A DNA stretch of 6,797 nt from contig CAMNWW010000116.1 in the NCBI GenBank assembly GCA_946566415.1, forward strand, positions 1-6,797, read 5' to 3'. This document shows, in pieces, positions 5,190 to 6,797 of the stretch (positions within the stretch are counted from its first letter, which is position 1; every line of letters starts with the position of its first letter). A program made the position numbers and the translations under genes. The notes under the pieces were generated by a model that had not been told where the DNA came from, ran no database searches, and saw only the letters and a program-made list of their open reading frames with translations. The DNA comes from an uncultured Lachnospiraceae bacterium (lineage in GTDB: Bacteria > Bacillota > Clostridia > Lachnospirales > Lachnospiraceae).

Positions 5190-5262
5190 TGCGCCTTCAG
5201 GGACTCGAACCCTGGACAAATAGATTAAGAGTCTACTGCTCTACCAACTGAGCTAAAGGCGC
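5190..5262 (-). tRNA. tRNA-Lys (anticodon CTT)
   Basis: A complete 73-nt cloverleaf reads on the minus strand. The acceptor GCGCCTT (5262-5256) pairs with AAGGCGC, followed by discriminator A at 5190. The D arm is GCTC-AGTTGGTA-GAGC. The anticodon stem GTAGA/TCTAT (outer G-T wobble) encloses loop CTCTTAA with anticodon CTT at 5229-5227. The T arm is CAGGG-TTCGAGT-CCCTG. CCA is not encoded (GTT follows). It decodes AAG lysine codons and is a single-gene unit with its own promoter and terminator. Confidence 0.97.
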
Positions 5263-5298
5263 ATATTCATTTGTAATGTATTTCGTAACGCAATAAAT

Positions 5299-5327
5299 AT
5301 TATATATCGTTCGTCGTAAAAATGCAA
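5299..5327 (-). promoter_or_regulatory. Promoter of tRNA-Lys
   Basis: Minus-strand TTGCAT (5327-5322) and TATAAT (5304-5299) are separated by 17 bp. The predicted start is about 5292, giving a leader of roughly 30 nt before the mature tRNA. Confidence 0.85.
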
Positions 5328-5330
5328 GTA

Positions 5331-5357
5331 CTTTTTAATTTTTTTTTTACTTTTTTT
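5331..5357 (-). promoter_or_regulatory. A-tract UP element upstream of the tRNA-Lys promoter
   Basis: Immediately upstream of the -35, the minus strand carries consecutive A-tracts (runs of 7, 10 and 5 A with short interruptions). Such A-rich DNA binds the alpha subunit C-terminal domain of RNA polymerase and boosts stable-RNA promoters; this role is inferred from position and composition. Confidence 0.6.
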
Positions 5358-5409
5358 ATGCGGAAAATAAAGAAATCACCCTAAATTTTACGAAGATAAC
5401 GCCCCCAAA

Positions 5410-5438
5410 TAGACAGTTTGACATTTTTCATTTATAAT
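5410..5438 (+). promoter_or_regulatory. Upstream candidate promoter of the Lrp-family gene
   Basis: TAGACA (5410-5415) and TATAAT (5433-5438) are 17 bp apart. A start near 5445 would give a leader of about 100 nt to ATG 5549. The only ORF in this leader is a five-codon one at 5454-5471 without a convincing ribosome binding site. Confidence 0.6.
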
Positions 5439-5478
5439 AAAGAGGAAGACTCTATGACTAATAACTCATAATCTCAAA

Positions 5479-5507
5479 TTGACAAACATTACTTTTTATA
5501 TCATAAT
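5479..5507 (+). promoter_or_regulatory. Proximal promoter of the Lrp-family gene
   Basis: TTGACA (5479-5484) and CATAAT (5502-5507) are 17 bp apart. The predicted start near 5514 falls at the edge of the palindrome 5515-5531 and 35 nt before ATG 5549. Confidence 0.82.
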
Positions 5508-5514
5508 AGAATTG

Positions 5515-5531
5515 TAGGTTTGGCAGACCTA
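5515..5531. promoter_or_regulatory. 17-bp palindrome at the Lrp-gene start site, candidate operator
   Basis: TAGGTTTGGCAGACCTA is symmetrical about its central base except for one pair. It overlaps the predicted transcription start of the proximal promoter. Lrp/AsnC proteins commonly repress their own genes, so this could be the autoregulatory site; it is not close to the AT-rich E. coli Lrp consensus. Confidence 0.5.
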
Positions 5532-5548
5532 TGAAAGGAAGTGGCATC

Positions 5549-6016
5549 ATGGACTCACTAGATTATAAGATATTGAACATTTTAAAACAGAATGCCCGCA
5601 AAAGAGCATCCGATATCAGCAAGGAAATTCATCTTTCTGTCTCAACAGTTATCGAACGTATTCGGAAACTCGAAAATTCAGGAATTATCGAATCTTACAC
5701 CATTATTACAAACGAGCATCAGATCGGCAATGACCTGACGGCCCTTATGGAAGTCAGTCTTGCGCACCCACGTTTTAACGAACTTTTTATTGAAAAAATC
5801 ATGGAACATCCTAACATTATATCCTGCTACTATCTGACGGGCGAATTTGACTACATGGTGAAGATCACCTGCCGCTCTTCGGAACATCTGGAGCAGATAC
5901 ATAAGTGGATCAAGAATCAGCGGGGCGTCCGTTCCACCCGAACACATTTTGTACTCAGGAACGTGAAAAACATCTACACTTCTCTTCCGGAACCTGTGGA
6001 TTCTGCAGGCGCGTAA
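5549..6016 (+). CDS. Lrp/AsnC family transcriptional regulator
   Basis: This 155-residue protein is about the normal length for the family. Residues 1-45 form the N-terminal helix-turn-helix (MDSLDYKILNILKQNARKRA, then LSVSTVIERIRKLENSGII, the recognition region and wing). Residues about 64-140 form the RAM ligand-binding/oligomerisation domain, including TGEFDYMVKI (97-106), the conserved hairpin equivalent to G-x-x-D-Y-x-L-K-V. Such proteins form dimers to octamers and respond to amino acids or related metabolites, controlling transport or metabolism genes; the effector here is unknown. ATG 5549 is preferred over ATG 5531 because AAAGGA (5534-5539) lies 9 nt before it, while 5531 has no ribosome binding site. 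No obvious target operon adjoins it: tRNA-Lys diverges upstream and mecA converges downstream. Two candidate promoters and a palindrome lie upstream. Confidence 0.93.
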   Translation: MDSLDYKILNILKQNARKRASDISKEIHLSVSTVIERIRKLENSGIIESYTIITNEHQIGNDLTALMEVSLAHPRFNELFIEKIMEHPNIISCYYLTGEFDYMVKITCRSSEHLEQIHKWIKNQRGVRSTRTHFVLRNVKNIYTSLPEPVDSAGA

Positions 6017-6056
6017 TCTTGCCAACGGTTCCGTTAGATATTCATACTGTTTTTCC

Positions 6057-6111
6057 ATCAAACAAGACGGCTCTTTTCTGACTTCTGCCAAAAAGAACCG
6101 TCCCGTTTGAT
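6057..6111. other. Long imperfect inverted repeat between convergent lrp-like and mecA genes
   Basis: Bases 6057-6077 pair with 6091-6111 at 18 of 21 positions (mismatches at 6064, 6065 and 6071), with a 13-nt loop; three further pairs follow outside after one mismatch. Neither strand has a T-run after the stem. It may act as a transcription barrier for both genes or as an mRNA 3' stabiliser, or be an intergenic repeat copy. Confidence 0.7.
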
Positions 6112-6131
6112 AGAACATATCAATTTATAAA

Positions 6132-6160
6132 TCAAAAAGCATTTCCCTCTATCTTTTTGA
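6132..6160. terminator. Weak AT-rich hairpin after mecA, possible terminator
   Basis: TCAAAAAG (6132-6139) pairs with CTTTTTGA (6153-6160), with a 13-nt loop. On the minus strand it lies 6 nt after the mecA stop codon and its T-run is part of the stem. The stem is weak, so termination here is uncertain. Confidence 0.35.
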
Positions 6161-6165
6161 GTGTC

Positions 6166-6789
6166 TTAAGCCTCCATCCGGCACAGCGTCTCCACCGCCC
6201 GTTCTTTAATCAGACACTTCTCATGTTCCTGGAGGTATTGTTCAGAGATCGCATCCGTCTCCACCATCCCGCCGAATTCCTCCGCTAAGATTATGGATTT
6301 GGCCGCCTGCTTTCCCTCCTCCGTATTCTGAAATTCTACCATAAGATAGTAAACCTCATCATGTTCATACAGACGGCTCGTATCAGCCCTGCCTATTCCA
6401 AAAATACTACAGAAACGAATCGCGTCGTCAAGCTCCGAAAACAGGATCTGATACGACAGAATCGGCGCTCCCTCGTCCGGAATCTCTGGAAACAGTTTCT
6501 TATACTGATTTTCCGCGGCGTTCCCTCCGTCTCCGGCCGCTTCCCTGTCCCCGCAGGAAATCAAAAGCAGCAGGCTGCCATCCGGAAGAAACGTCCCTGC
6601 AAATCCCTGGATCTCCCCTTCCATATCGACCCCCAGGGCCTCTTCGCCTTTCTCCAGAATCATATTCAAAAATTCTTCTGTCCGCTCTTTATTATGAGTG
6701 ATATCCGTAAGCGTGTACCCCAAAGCCTCTATCTCTGCCTTAGATATCAGACAGCTGATCCTATTGTCCGCAATTTTCCAAAATGTCAT
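6166..6789 (-). CDS. mecA: Adaptor protein MecA (ClpC adaptor, negative regulator of competence)
   Basis: This 207-residue protein starts MTFWKIADNRISCLISKAEIEALGYTL, the typical MecA N-terminal domain (about residues 1-85). An acidic, Gly/Asn-rich linker follows (GDREAAGDGGNAAENQ, about 80-95). The C-terminal domain (about 105-200) has FSELDDAIRFCSIF and SRLYEHDEVYYLMVEF, the ClpC-binding fold. In Bacillus subtilis (218 residues) MecA delivers substrates such as ComK to ClpCP for degradation and promotes ClpC hexamer assembly. Clostridia usually lack classical competence control, so here it more likely serves general ClpCP proteolysis. The gene is not related to the methicillin-resistance mecA. 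ATG 6789 is the only plausible start; its ribosome binding site lies beyond the window edge (8 bases remain). The Lrp-family gene converges on it with a 149-bp gap. Confidence 0.93.
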   Translation of the reverse strand: MTFWKIADNRISCLISKAEIEALGYTLTDITHNKERTEEFLNMILEKGEEALGVDMEGEIQGFAGTFLPDGSLLLLISCGDREAAGDGGNAAENQYKKLFPEIPDEGAPILSYQILFSELDDAIRFCSIFGIGRADTSRLYEHDEVYYLMVEFQNTEEGKQAAKSIILAEEFGGMVETDAISEQYLQEHEKCLIKERAVETLCRMEA

Positions 6790-6797
6790 ATTTTCAC

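Noticed and set aside
5418..5438. TTGACA at 5418-5423 paired with TATAAT at 5433-5438
   Set aside because: The spacing is only 9 bp; TAGACA at 5410-5415 with 17 bp is the usable -35.
5531..5548. ATG 5531 as the start of the Lrp-family gene
   Set aside because: Its upstream bases lack a Shine-Dalgarno sequence, while the AAAGGA at 5534-5539 serves ATG 5549 at the right distance.
1..6797. CRISPR arrays, insertion sequences, rRNA genes, riboswitches, attachment-site duplications
   Set aside because: I looked for evenly spaced repeats, transposase motifs, rRNA signatures and copies of the tRNA 3' ends within the window and found none.

Overview
The window looks like a chromosomal segment of a Gram-positive anaerobe of the Clostridia, most likely a gut Lachnospiraceae relative. 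This rests on the protein families present (MecA adaptor, free methionine-R-sulfoxide reductase, DUF3737, AAA-ATPase/PD-(D/E)XK protein, Lrp-type regulator), AGGAGG-type ribosome binding sites, consensus sigma-A promoters and tRNA genes without an encoded CCA. The genus cannot be fixed from sequence reading alone.

Layout from left to right: the C-terminal ~395 residues of a MATE-family efflux transporter (1-1188, +); a tRNA-Gly(CCC) with its own promoter and a strong terminator (1193-1346, +); a compact type I toxin-antitoxin locus (about 1447-1730) made of a 28-residue holin-like toxin gene on + and a convergent antisense RNA on -, sharing a bidirectional terminator; a DUF3737 protein (2605-1727, -) whose stop codon lies inside the -35 box of the antitoxin promoter; a divergent promoter region (2606-2905) holding two short tandem repeats; an AAA-ATPase/PD-(D/E)XK nuclease-like protein (2906-4570, +); a free methionine-R-sulfoxide reductase (4597-5079, +); a hairpin cluster and a tRNA-Lys(CTT) on - with a strong promoter and an A-tract upstream element (5092-5357); an Lrp/AsnC-family regulator with two candidate promoters and a palindrome at its start site (5410-6016, +); a long imperfect hairpin between convergent genes (6057-6111); and a MecA adaptor (6789-6166, -) whose start lies 8 bases from the window edge.

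Most genes are independent housekeeping or accessory units rather than one pathway. The part most deserving attention is the toxin-antitoxin locus between tRNA-Gly and DUF3737. The toxin mRNA and the antisense RNA appear to start from promoters whose -10 and initial transcribed sequences are near-identical mirror copies. The antisense promoter has a textbook TTGACA-17-TATAAT structure while the toxin promoter lacks a good -35, which is the strength asymmetry expected of a type I system. The ATPase gene is visibly more AT-rich than its neighbours and may have been acquired.
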